From NCBI GenBank assembly GCA_000961805.1, contig LADV01000071.1, positions 1 to 8,000 on the forward strand: a stretch of DNA of 8,000 bases, given 5' to 3'. Shown in pieces: positions 1-5,881 of the stretch. The notes under the pieces are model-generated. The model was not told the origin of the DNA. It was given only the letters and a program-made list of their open reading frames with translations, and searched no databases. Position 1 is the stretch's first letter, and each line of letters starts with the position of its first letter. The stretch comes from Peptococcaceae bacterium BRH_c23. Its GTDB lineage: Bacteria > Bacillota_B > Desulfitobacteriia > Desulfitobacteriales > Desulfitobacteriaceae. Both the position numbers and the translations under genes were made by a program.

Positions 1-2
1 CA

Positions 3-254
3 GTGGAAGACCAAAGCGGTATCATCACCGAGCTGACTACGGAGCTTGCCAATCTGAAGGTTCAATTGGAGAACGTCAAGACGTCCAAAGCGGAGCTCGA
101 TAAAACGGCCAGGCAGCTGAAGGATTCGCTGGAATCGCTCCAACAAAGCTCATCCGCCAAGGGCTATGAGAGGATGAAAACGAACTTCATTAATACGTCG
201 CTCAAGGTCAGGGCCAACCATATCACAGATGGACGTTATGAAGTAAATGCTTGA
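3..254 (+). CDS. C-terminal part of a coiled-coil protein (5' end outside window)
   Basis: The frame is open from the first bases of the window and ends at TGA 252-254. The GTG at base 3 has no visible ribosome binding site within the window, so this is most likely the end of a longer gene. Residues 1 to about 50 form heptad-like hydrophobic spacing rich in Glu, Lys, Leu and Gln (for example TELANLKVQLENVKTSKAEL), typical of a coiled coil. A short less regular tail follows. Base composition looks richer in G and C than the next gene. I do not recognise the family and cannot assign a function. Coding confidence rests on codon use and the regular helix pattern. Confidence 0.55.
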   Translation: MEDQSGIITELTTELANLKVQLENVKTSKAELDKTARQLKDSLESLQQSSSAKGYERMKTNFINTSLKVRANHITDGRYEVNA

Positions 255-376
255 GAATATCACTTTAGCATGCTATGATAAACATGCATAATTGGAGAAA
301 TTTGGTGTCCGTATGACTTCGTATATTGCAGTCACCAGCTACTTTGATTATCTTTGTTTGGGAGGAGTGCTAACCT

Positions 377-1051
377 ATGGATAGCGAAGAGCTCTTAAAA
401 ATCGTCGCCAGGGATGAAGACGGCCAACATCAATTTAAAGCAAATATCACCAATAGTTTGGCAAGCGAAGGCAACCTAAACCTTGCCGCCGCTTTGCTTT
501 TTTCTAAAGCACCTTATTATAAACTTCCCATATTCATCGTCAAAGCCGTTTCCTATCCGAGCAAAGACATTGACGTCTCTCATTACATTGAAAGCGCAGA
601 TTTAAAGGGAAAATTGTCAGATCTTTTTCAGTCAACTCTCAACTTTATGTTACGCAACATTGCTTACATCCAGCATCAGCAAGATGTCAATTCACTAGGA
701 GAACCAGAAATTCCTAAAATTGTATTTGAAGAGTTATTGGTGAACGCATTAATCCATAGGGATTACCTCATTTCTGCTCCGATCCGAATCTTCATCTTTT
801 CGGATCGCATCGAAATTATCAGTCCCGGTCATCTTCCCAATAATCTCTCGGTGGAGAATATCAAGAAGGGTATCTCAAATATTCGGAATCCCATTTTGGC
901 TTCTTTTGCCACAAGAATACTACCTTATCGTGGTCTTGGCAGTGGGATCCGAAGAGCACTTAGTGCTTATCCGGCAATTGAATTGATAGACGATCGCGAA
1001 GGGAATGTCTTTAAAGTCATTATTGCACGCGAAAAGAAAGTATCCCACTAG
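377..1051 (+). pseudogene. Schlafen/AlbA_2-type putative DNA-binding protein with HATPase_c_4 domain, internally deleted
   Basis: A 224-residue frame with a good ribosome binding site (GGGAGGAG at 360-367, 9 bases before ATG 377). Residues 1-26 look like the first strand and helix of an AlbA_2 (AAA_4/Schlafen-like) domain. From about residue 28 the protein matches the C-terminal half of the same family: NLNLAAALLF at 33-42, the ATPase-like N-box EELLVNALIHRDY at 118-130, ISPGHLPNN at 148-156 and GLGSGIRRAL at 186-195. Full-length members are usually about 450-500 residues, so most of the AlbA_2 domain is missing, joined in frame near nucleotides 455-466. Family members are often annotated as transcriptional regulators or putative DNA binders. 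The shortened protein may be made but is probably not functional in the usual way. The family call is firm and the deletion is inferred from family length and domain order. Confidence 0.75.
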
Positions 1052-1085
1052 TTGCTCGACCATACCAGTCATCAACATTGATATT

Positions 1086-1211
1086 TTAGATTTCCTGCAT
1101 CCTTTCCTGGTCTTGCATTGAATATCCATCTCTTTTAACATCACTCATATTTAGTGAATCATCTTTCATTACAATATTCTTTAGCTTTTTAACTGCCCCA
1201 TAAGGCTCTTT
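1086..1211 (-). pseudogene. 3' remnant of an unidentified minus-strand gene
   Basis: On the minus strand a frame of about 41 codons ends at TAA (1088-1086). It reads as a plausible protein tail, with KEPYGAVKKLKNIVMKDD near its start and SMQDQERMQEI at the end. There is no start codon with a ribosome binding site, and the frame runs upstream directly into the repeat at 1221-1250. That suggests the rest of the gene was lost at or near that repeat. I do not recognise the family. This is a weak call based on amino-acid texture only. Confidence 0.3.
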
Positions 1212-1220
1212 TAATGAACA

Positions 1221-1250
1221 GGGGACCAGGGACCAGTGCCTGACACCAAC
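1221..1250. repeat. Interspersed-repeat-like motif (GGGACCAG doublet + TGCCTGACACC)
   Basis: The segment holds GGGACCAG in two tandem, partly overlapping copies followed by TGCCTGACACC. Its reverse complement begins GTTGGTGTCAGGCACTGG. Short sequences of this kind (GGTGTCAGGCAC followed by GGTCCC-like blocks) recur, to my recollection, in Bacillota genomes, often near REP-associated (IS200-like) transposase genes. No transposase is present here. The motif lies between two gene remnants, which fits a recombination or insertion scar. Only one copy is in the window, so its repetitive nature cannot be shown from this sequence. Confidence 0.45.
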
Positions 1251-1303
1251 TTATCATTGATTTTATCGAAGCGGCCCCATTTCTAAACTCCTCTCGAATC
1301 TGA

Positions 1304-1579
1304 GCTCTATTATGGTCTTATGTATTCGCTTTATCGAAGGTCGGGAACCAAAGCTCAAGCGGAGATTGGCTTGACTTTACCCTAATTGATGAACCGCTGA
1401 CGTCGTTAGATCAAGAGCACCAAAGAAGTTTTGCCTCTGTAGTCTTTGACACATATTCAGCTCATCAGTATATCGTAACGTCTCACGATTTGCGATGGCC
1501 ACGGGAACTAAAACGATTGACTAGCCAAAATATCTCCGCTCAATTTCATAGTTGTTCTTTACCTCTTCGATTATGGTGA
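1304..1579 (+). pseudogene. C-terminal fragment of an ABC/AAA-type ATPase (Walker B and H-loop)
   Basis: The frame is open from about 1304 to TGA 1577-1579, without a start codon carrying a ribosome binding site. From 1373 it reads DFTLIDEPLTSLDQEHQRSF, a Walker B motif followed by a D-loop. It continues to QYIVTSHD, which has the switch/H-loop histidine. This order is diagnostic of the second half of an ABC-type or SMC-like ATP-binding domain. No Walker A or signature motif is seen upstream, so the 5' two-thirds of the gene is missing. Homology seems to stop near 1550, where the next fragment begins in another frame. The motif identification is strong; the exact family (DNA-repair-like ATPase or transporter) cannot be told. 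Confidence 0.65.
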
Positions 1580-1697
1580 TGAATGGGAGTTTAAGGTTGA
1601 AGTGGAGGAAATAAGCTCGGAAAAGCCATTACCTCTCACACCTAAGATTGTTGGTAAACGGGGTGAGGCGCCTGATCAGTACGGATATGGGTATTAG
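1551..1697 (+). pseudogene. C-terminal fragment of a plasmid pRiA4b ORF-3-like protein
   Basis: From 1551, in a different frame from the ATPase remnant, the sequence encodes YLFDYGDEWEFKVEVEEI and then GEAPDQYGYGY before TAG 1695-1697. The F-DYGD-W pattern followed by a conserved V-x-GEAP-x-QY is typical of the C-terminal strands of the pRiA4b ORF-3-like (PRiA4_ORF3) family, whose role is unknown. There is no start codon or ribosome binding site, and the normal N-terminal half is absent. The fragment abuts the ATPase remnant with almost no spacer, pointing to a deletion that joined two genes at about 1550. Confidence 0.65.
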
Positions 1698-1741
1698 CCC
1701 CGGAAACGTGAGCGCCTTACCAGACTTGATAAGATGCAACC

Positions 1742-1927
1742 TTTGGCATGGTTCGGACTGAAGTGCGCAACAGAGTTGGTAATTCCCACTTGGGACATGT
1801 TTTTGATGACGGTCCAGCAGACAAAAGAGGAAAAAGGTACTGCATTAACAGTGCTTCGATACGATTTATTCCCCTTGGGCAAATGAAAGAACAAAATTAT
1901 GGGCAATTTATGTCGCTGGTAGATTAA
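1742..1927 (+). pseudogene. msrB: 3' fragment of peptide-methionine (R)-S-oxide reductase (MsrB domain)
   Basis: The frame encodes [20 protein letters not shown], then FDDGP, then [14 protein letters not shown], ending at TAA 1925-1927. These are the signature C-terminal strands of Msr[12 protein letters not shown] carries the catalytic cysteine, and SHLGHVF is a conserved active-site segment. MsrB reduces methionine-R-sulfoxide in proteins using thioredoxin. The first part of the domain, with its zinc-binding CxxC pair, and any MsrA half are missing. No start codon with a ribosome binding site is present, so this is a remnant. The identification is firm. Confidence 0.8.
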
Positions 1928-1989
1928 AGTATTATGGAGTCTTGTCTTGCTGAATTCTGATTTATCAGATAAAGGATCAGTTTTCGTTC

Positions 1990-2508
1990 CTAGTCAAATA
2001 TGTTCCCTAAGTCAATTGCTAAGTCATCAAATAACCCATCGTTTATTGTTTCGTCTTTCCCGTACACTGCTGGTTCAGTAAATACATTCTCGGAGAATTT
2101 ATAAACTTCCACAATCTTATTCAATGGATCAACTATCCAGTATTCTCGGACTCCTGACAATCGGTAGCGTCTTAATTTGACTCGTTTGTCTTTTAACGCT
2201 GTTGATGGACTCAAGACCTCCACTACAAGGTCGGGAACACCGACACAGCCTTTTTGGTGTATCTTCGATTGATCACATATCACAGTTATATCAGGTTCAA
2301 CATAATTGTCATTTTCATCATCCAACCATACCCCAAAAGGTGCAGGAAAGGCCTTGCACCGTTTACCCTTTAGATAAGTATAAAACTCACCATATAAATT
2401 TCCGACAATAGCTTGGTGTTGGGATGAGGGAGGTGGTGTCATATCGTAAATTACACTATCAATACGTTCCCAACGTTCAAACTCGAATTCCAATGGTTTT
2501 TCTTCCAA
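1990..2508 (-). CDS. Uma2 family (DUF820) putative restriction-endonuclease-fold protein
   Basis: The product is 172 residues from a TTG start (2508-2506). I chose this start because GGGGG (2521-2517) lies 8 bases upstream, and because family members begin just here with EEKPLEFEFERWE. The open frame continues upstream to an ATG at 2634, but that part encodes an unrelated hydrophobic stretch and crosses the promoter. The PD-(D/E)xK-like core is complete: VEPDITVICD (Asp about 73), DLVVEVLSPST (Glu about 97), a following basic helix with Lys, and GVREYWIVDP. Length is normal for Uma2 proteins (about 180). The biological role of the family is not settled. It has no operon partner; its neighbours are remnants on the other strand. 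Confidence 0.85.
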   Translation of the reverse strand: MEEKPLEFEFERWERIDSVIYDMTPPPSSQHQAIVGNLYGEFYTYLKGKRCKAFPAPFGVWLDDENDNYVEPDITVICDQSKIHQKGCVGVPDLVVEVLSPSTALKDKRVKLRRYRLSGVREYWIVDPLNKIVEVYKFSENVFTEPAVYGKDETINDGLFDDLAIDLGNIFD

Positions 2509-2529
2509 ATAAAACACCCCCTTTGTAAA

Positions 2530-2538
2530 ATTATACCA
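2530..2538 (-). promoter_or_regulatory. Extended -10 promoter for the Uma2 gene
   Basis: On the minus strand the sequence reads TGGTATAAT, a perfect TATAAT with the TGn extension. A -35 box is weak at best (TTTTAA at the expected distance). Transcription would start about 7 bases downstream, only a few bases before the ribosome binding site at 2521-2517, giving a leader of roughly 15 bases. Confidence 0.5.
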
Positions 2539-2556
2539 TGGTTCAATTGGTTTTAA

Positions 2557-2769
2557 AAGGCGAATGAGAATCATTATAAGAGCAACAATAAAGACATTGA
2601 TAATGAAATAGGGCTCTATGTACTTTTGAGGCATTTATCTAATTACAGAGAAAAAGCGCTTTGGTTAAGGGAATATGAGTTTGGATTACAGCAAAACGTG
2701 CAACAAAGGAAAGCCCTTGTTGAAACGTACAAATGTATCAAGGAAACAGGAGATTTTCCACAGTACTGA
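2557..2769 (+). other. Possible 3' gene remnant of unknown family
   Basis: A plus-strand frame is open from just after TAA 2554-2556 to TGA 2767-2769, about 70 codons. It reads as a plausible helical protein tail, with YREKALWLREYEFGLQQNVQ followed later by KALVETYKCIKETG and DFPQY at the end. There is no ATG with a ribosome binding site, and TTG codons are the only candidate starts. It ends 65 bases before the radical SAM gene in the same direction. It could be the end of a gene cut by a deletion, or chance. I do not recognise it. Confidence 0.3.
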
Positions 2770-2834
2770 CAGAGAAAAGTTCAGTGTATTTGCAAATATG
2801 ATCGTGAATGTAATCGATGTGGAGGTACAATTTC

Positions 2835-4379
2835 GTGAGAAACGTGAGATCACCATATATTAGCCTTTCCGATAGCGTCCGCTGCAGAAAGGAATATTTC
2901 GGTGGAATACTTTTCAATACTAGGACAGGAACTATGATGGATGTTGACAGGGGAGCCTATTTGTTAATTTTACTTATCCAAACCATGGGCGTAGTAGATG
3001 TTAATGATCTCGATAGGATTTGGTTTATCGTATATAATAAACACATTAATCGAAGAGTGGTTATTAGGATAATAGAAAAGTTACTTGAGTTTAAAATGTT
3101 GGTAGTTATGCCAAATGGCCGACTCAATAACGATTACGATGTGAGTTCTAACCTCTTGGATCAGACCAGAATCGCTGGATCTGATCTCCAGTTTATTAGC
3201 GCACCGGAAACTATCCATTGGGCAGTTACCTATAAATGTGAATTGGATTGTCCGGATTGCTATGTACGACGACATCGTGAGGATTTTACGACTGAACTTA
3301 ATACAATAGAGGCCTTGACGATCATCGATAAGATAGCTGACGCCAGGGTTTTCCAATTGGCTATCGGCGGTGGGGAGCCCTTGTTGAGAGAAGATATTCT
3401 AAGCATTGTTGCTAGGGCTCATGAAAGGAAACTAGTAGTTCATGTTACAACAGGCAGGTATCAGCATGAACCTGCTGCTCTTAGAGAACTAGCAAAATAT
3501 ATTAAGAGCTTGCAGATCGGAATTAAGCAAGAGGAATTGCTGGCGCAGCCGGAAAACGAAAAGGAAAAGCTAATCCAGCTCATTGCTATGACCAGTGAGC
3601 TCGGCCTTGATATTGGAGCTAATCTGATGTTATCTAACTCTACGCTTAGCGAATTTGAGCACATCATTGATTTGCTAGCAGCTGTAGGATTTAAGAGGTT
3701 AACCCTGCTGCGATATAAACCACCTGGAGACATTCAGCGTTGGCTTAAGGAAAAACCTGATGAGTACACTCTTTTGGAATTTGAACGGAAGTTTTCTAAA
3801 ACTGTGGATACCTATCCAGATATCCAATTCAGGGTGGACTGCGGGTTGGCGTTTCTGGAAAGAAAACTGTCACCTCAAACAGCGGAGGCTCATGGGATCA
3901 GGGGATGTACTGCTGCGAATAGGATCTTGTCAATAGCACCAAATGGCTCAATTTATGCTTGTTCCCAATTAGTTGGACAAGGCTTCTCTGCAGGTAATAT
4001 ATTGGAGGATGACTTAAAACACGTCTGGATGAACAGTGAAGTTTTAAAAAAATATAGGAGTTTTCGTACCAAAAAGCCTTTCAAATATAGCGACTGTGGT
4101 CAATGTACTGCTAAAATCCATTGCGGAGGGTGCAGGGTATTTGCCGATGATGCCTTAGGGGCCGATTCGGGTTGTCCTGAGCCTGTCCTATCACCCGCGA
4201 AGCTGAAAAAATATGGTAAGGAAGATCTTTATGATACAATTTTAGATATTCAGGAAAGCATCGGTTTTACAAATGCTGGCTTTCCTTATGCGTCCTTTGA
4301 GCAAATCCAGGGCTGGTTGGAGGAAGAATTTTATCCTAAATGGTTGCTTAGAAAAGAAATAAGGGGACAACAGTTATGA
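2835..4379 (+). CDS. Radical SAM/SPASM maturase with N-terminal PqqD-like (RRE) region
   Basis: The product is 514 residues from GTG 2835, chosen because GGAGGT (2821-2826) sits 8 bases upstream; an ATG at 2817 overlaps that site. Residues about 10-95 resemble a PqqD-like RiPP recognition element, with CRKEYFGGILFNTRTG at 17-32 and then helices. The radical SAM core follows: the cluster motif CELDCPDC (Cys 135, 139, 142) binds the 4Fe-4S cluster that cleaves S-adenosylmethionine, and GGGEP is at 178-182. A SPASM domain carries auxiliary-cluster cysteines at 358, 376, 421, 424, 430, 433 and 447 (pattern CGQCTAKIHCGGC). A tail of about 60 residues follows. Such enzymes install C-C, C-S or C-O crosslinks or epimerise residues in peptides. 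The gene overlaps the next by ATGA, so the two are probably translated together. The substrate is unknown. Radical SAM and SPASM calls are firm; the RRE call is moderate. Confidence 0.85.
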   Translation: MRNVRSPYISLSDSVRCRKEYFGGILFNTRTGTMMDVDRGAYLLILLIQTMGVVDVNDLDRIWFIVYNKHINRRVVIRIIEKLLEFKMLVVMPNGRLNNDYDVSSNLLDQTRIAGSDLQFISAPETIHWAVTYKCELDCPDCYVRRHREDFTTELNTIEALTIIDKIADARVFQLAIGGGEPLLREDILSIVARAHERKLVVHVTTGRYQHEPAALRELAKYIKSLQIGIKQEELLAQPENEKEKLIQLIAMTSELGLDIGANLMLSNSTLSEFEHIIDLLAAVGFKRLTLLRYKPPGDIQRWLKEKPDEYTLLEFERKFSKTVDTYPDIQFRVDCGLAFLERKLSPQTAEAHGIRGCTAANRILSIAPNGSIYACSQLVGQGFSAGNILEDDLKHVWMNSEVLKKYRSFRTKKPFKYSDCGQCTAKIHCGGCRVFADDALGADSGCPEPVLSPAKLKKYGKEDLYDTILDIQESIGFTNAGFPYASFEQIQGWLEEEFYPKWLLRKEIRGQQL

Positions 4380-5107
4380 AAATTATCAGTGTAAAAAAGG
4401 GTTTCACCTCAGACCACAGTTCTACTTCCTATGAATTTCTGGCAGTGGATAAAGTGCTGAGCAAAAAGGACCGGCAAGCGGTTGCATCATTGTCCAGTCG
4501 AGCCAATCCGACTGCCAGAGAAGTAAGCTTTATTTATCACGCAGACGGCTATGATATTCCAGGCGGCTGGGAGGCGCTAATGGAAAAGTATTATGATGTT
4601 ATGTACAGCGAGTCTTATGATTGGTGGACGTTCGCTATCGCCTTCAATTCTTCAAAGGGGCAGGTAGCTGAGTTAAAGAAGTATGAATTTGACGGTGAGG
4701 ACGATTGTGGCATCAATGTACACGAACAGGATGGTCGGACAATTATTGAGATTAATTGCCGCTTAGATTCGTACTATATCGATGATCCGTATGACAAATA
4801 TGACGACTATGACGATGATGACGACTGTGAAGAAGATGAGGGGGAAACAGAGAGTTTATTTGTCGCTGAAAATGAATTGCTTAACCTGTTAGTCAAAATA
4901 AGGGAACAATTAATGCAAGGTGATTACCGGGCTTTATATGCAGTATGGGAAAGATATGGTTACTTAACTGATGAAGATGAAGAAAATGACGACGATGACG
5001 ATGACGATGACGAAAAAGACGAATATGAAAGTATTATCCCACCCAAGCCACCTGAAAGATCTCAAGGAAAAAGCATCATAGAGCAATTCTCAAATATGCT
5101 CGAATGA
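4376..5107 (+). CDS. Conserved Asp-rich protein of unknown function, partner of the radical SAM enzyme
   Basis: The product is 243 residues. Its ATG overlaps the TGA of the radical SAM gene (ATGA), with GGGGACAA just upstream, so the two form one operon. Residues 1-130 look like a folded domain with strongly patterned blocks: FTSDHSSTSYEFLAVDK at 10-26, SFIYHADGYDIPGGWE at 51-66, and YYDVMYSESYDWWTFAIAF at 72-90. I have the impression of similar blocks in uncharacterised proteins of other bacteria but cannot name a family. A very acidic stretch (136-159) follows, then a helical segment ending GDYRALYAVWERYG (182-195), and a second acidic tract with eight consecutive Asp (205-212). Cysteines are at 111, 128 and 151. 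There is no signal peptide or membrane segment. It could be a substrate, carrier or chaperone of the enzyme; nothing in the sequence settles this. Confidence 0.75.
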   Translation: MKIISVKKGFTSDHSSTSYEFLAVDKVLSKKDRQAVASLSSRANPTAREVSFIYHADGYDIPGGWEALMEKYYDVMYSESYDWWTFAIAFNSSKGQVAELKKYEFDGEDDCGINVHEQDGRTIIEINCRLDSYYIDDPYDKYDDYDDDDDCEEDEGETESLFVAENELLNLLVKIREQLMQGDYRALYAVWERYGYLTDEDEENDDDDDDDDEKDEYESIIPPKPPERSQGKSIIEQFSNMLE

Positions 5108-5150
5108 CAGTTGATACATAATAACCATTAGCTGATATATTTTGATCTCA

Positions 5151-5219
5151 ATGGTTGAGGCGATGTATCTCATGATTGCATTCGCAACACTCGTTGTTTT
5201 GATCATAAAGAAGAAATAA
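5151..5219 (+). CDS. Holin-like type I toxin (Hol_Tox family)
   Basis: A 22-residue hydrophobic peptide whose core is LMIAFATLVVLIIKKK, a single membrane helix ending in three lysines. This matches the short putative holin-like toxins of Bacillota, and such peptides are thought to depolarise the membrane. The typical layout is also present: the stop codon lies inside the left arm of a long hairpin with an AACCGCCC-like core, and a promoter points back from downstream. The ribosome binding site is weak (TTTGATCTCA before ATG 5151). A second ATG at 5163 preceded by GAGG is possible but spaced too closely. A poor promoter, TTGATA (5111-5116) with a GATATA-like -10, may drive it. It lies 44 bases after the Asp-rich gene and might also be read through from there. 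Confidence 0.7.
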   Translation: MVEAMYLMIAFATLVVLIIKKK

Positions 5220-5325
5220 CCGCCCCTAGCAAGGACTGCGGTTATTTCTTATAACTTCAATTCGGGCTAACCGTTCGGTTAGACAATCTGCTGGGCTGGC
5301 GTGCTTGCAACACGTCAGTCCTTTT
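5205..5325 (-). ncRNA. Putative antisense antitoxin RNA of the holin-like toxin
   Basis: A minus-strand transcript from the promoter at 5331-5359 would start near 5325 and run through the 3' end of the toxin gene, giving an RNA of about 120 bases. It could fold into a 5' stem-loop (GGACTGACGTG pairing with CACGCCAGCC around 5292-5322), a short hairpin at 5267-5282 (CTAACCGTTCGGTTAG), and the terminator hairpin at 5211-5250 followed by CTTTATG. Convergent, 3'-overlapping antisense RNAs of this form repress TxpA/RatA- and BsrG/SR4-like toxins. Start and end are estimated. Between 5360 and 5498 I see no gene or clear site. Confidence 0.45.
5211..5250. terminator. Shared bidirectional terminator hairpin of the toxin module
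   Basis: AAGAAATAACCGC (5211-5223) pairs perfectly over 13 bases with GCGGTTATTTCTT (5238-5250) around a 14-base loop. The arm sequences supply U-rich tails in both directions. The left arm contains the toxin stop codon, so the toxin mRNA and the antisense RNA would both end on this structure and share complementarity through it. Confidence 0.75.
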
Positions 5326-5330
5326 CTTAT

Positions 5331-5359
5331 ATTATACCCATAGATTGTAAAATATACAA
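5331..5359 (-). promoter_or_regulatory. Promoter for the antisense antitoxin RNA
   Basis: On the minus strand a perfect TATAAT (5336-5331) is preceded by TTGTAT (5359-5354) at a 17-base spacing. The -35 match is only partial, but the spacing is ideal. It faces the toxin gene from its 3' side, as expected for a type I antitoxin. Confidence 0.5.
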
Positions 5360-5498
5360 CCAGCTTGTCTTTAACTGGATACTTGAACACATACTGAAAA
5401 AAGATAAACTTATTACTGCTTAAACCTTTGGGGATACAACAAATGAGAATCAATGAATATTGGCTTAGTGCTATTGTTAAGTAAAGGAAAGGATAACT

Positions 5499-5615
5499 TT
5501 GGGAGAGTTAGAAAAACATGCTCGACTATTTAATCTGATTGCTCCTGTTTACAATAAATTCTTTCACTGGCATGCTCAGGGCCGCCAGAATGTCCACCCA
5601 GGGGAAGTCCATTGA
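5499..5615 (+). pseudogene. 5' stub of a class I SAM-dependent methyltransferase gene
   Basis: A TTG start at 5499 follows AAAGGAAAGG (5483-5492) at good spacing. The 38-codon frame reads GELEKHARLFNLIAPVYNKF and then FHWHAQGR before losing resemblance and stopping at TGA 5613-5615. The pattern LxxHAxLFDLIAPVYNxFF is the usual start of UbiE-like class I methyltransferases, just before the SAM-binding GxGxG motif, which is absent here. A second frame from about 5589 to TAG 5659-5661 (ending GALVTLLGVNV) could be the tail of the same or another gene. Function is lost. The start and its family are recognisable; the deletion point near 5585 is inferred. Confidence 0.6.
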
Positions 5616-5684
5616 GTTTGAGCAGGGGGCTCTCGTTACATTGCTGGGAGTTAATGTTTAGGATTTAATTAGGAAAATAATTCA

Positions 5685-5716
5685 TATATCTTTTTTATAA
5701 GTTCTACAAAGATATA
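5685..5716. repeat. Perfect 9-bp inverted repeat upstream of the proline-rich small ORF
   Basis: TATATCTTT (5685-5693) and AAAGATATA (5708-5716) are exact reverse complements, 14 bases apart, ending three bases before the AAAGGAG ribosome binding site. It could be a repressor operator, or an RNA stem in the leader. No confident promoter hexamers can be assigned, although TATAAG lies within it. Confidence 0.4.
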
Positions 5717-5732
5717 AGAAAGGAGATTTTTT

Positions 5733-5843
5733 ATGTCGAAAAACTATGAATCTGAGTTTAAAACCATTGCTGCCTTAATGTTAAAAAGGCTTCCGCCACC
5801 GCCTCCTGTAAGCGACGTCAATACTAAGTACAATCTCTTTTAG
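5733..5843 (+). CDS. 36-residue ORF with a five-proline run, possible leader peptide
   Basis: It starts at ATG 5733 with a strong ribosome binding site (AAAGGAG 5719-5725, 7 bases spacing) and stops at TAG 5841-5843. The peptide has an amphipathic first half (ESEFKTIAALMLKRL), then PPPPP at residues 21-25, then a polar tail VSDVNTKYNLF. There are no cysteines, signal peptide or long hydrophobic stretch. Runs of proline codons stall ribosomes unless EF-P assists. The Pro codons overlap a segment (CTTCCGCC, 5790-5797) able to pair with GGCGG-GG-AAG just after the stop codon. Together with the downstream hairpin hiding the transporter ribosome binding site, this suggests a regulatory leader ORF. 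It could also be an ordinary small protein or a precursor peptide. Confidence 0.55.
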   Translation: MSKNYESEFKTIAALMLKRLPPPPPVSDVNTKYNLF

Positions 5844-5881
5844 GCGGGGAAGGATTGCCTTGCTTATACCATAACACAGGC

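Noticed and set aside
262..295. Weak stem around AGCATGCT between the first two genes as a terminator
   Set aside because: Only about five consecutive pairs with a bulge and no U-run.
920..1144. 74-codon minus-strand frame overlapping the end of the Schlafen-like gene
   Set aside because: Shadow of the plus-strand gene; its composition is not protein-like.
1694..1906. 70-codon minus-strand frame
   Set aside because: It is antisense to the clear MsrB remnant.
1956..1969. TCTGATTTATCAGA palindrome as a terminator after the MsrB remnant
   Set aside because: The loop would be only two bases, the stem is A-T rich and there is no U-tract; probably chance.
2509..2634. N-terminal hydrophobic extension of the Uma2 protein from ATG 2634
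   Set aside because: The extension is unlike the family, crosses a good TATAAT promoter, and a TTG with a ribosome binding site lies exactly where homologs start.
2675..2863. 62-codon plus-strand frame as a precursor peptide for the radical SAM enzyme
   Set aside because: Its AAGGGA is only two bases before the ATG, it overlaps the start of the radical SAM gene in another frame, and it lacks leader/core features. The alternative frame at 2557-2769 looks more protein-like.
3081..3733. Minus-strand frames inside the radical SAM gene
   Set aside because: Shadows of a well supported gene on the other strand.
5226..5453. 75-codon minus-strand frame
   Set aside because: It coincides with the antisense RNA region and its promoter, has no family resemblance and no ribosome binding site that I can see.
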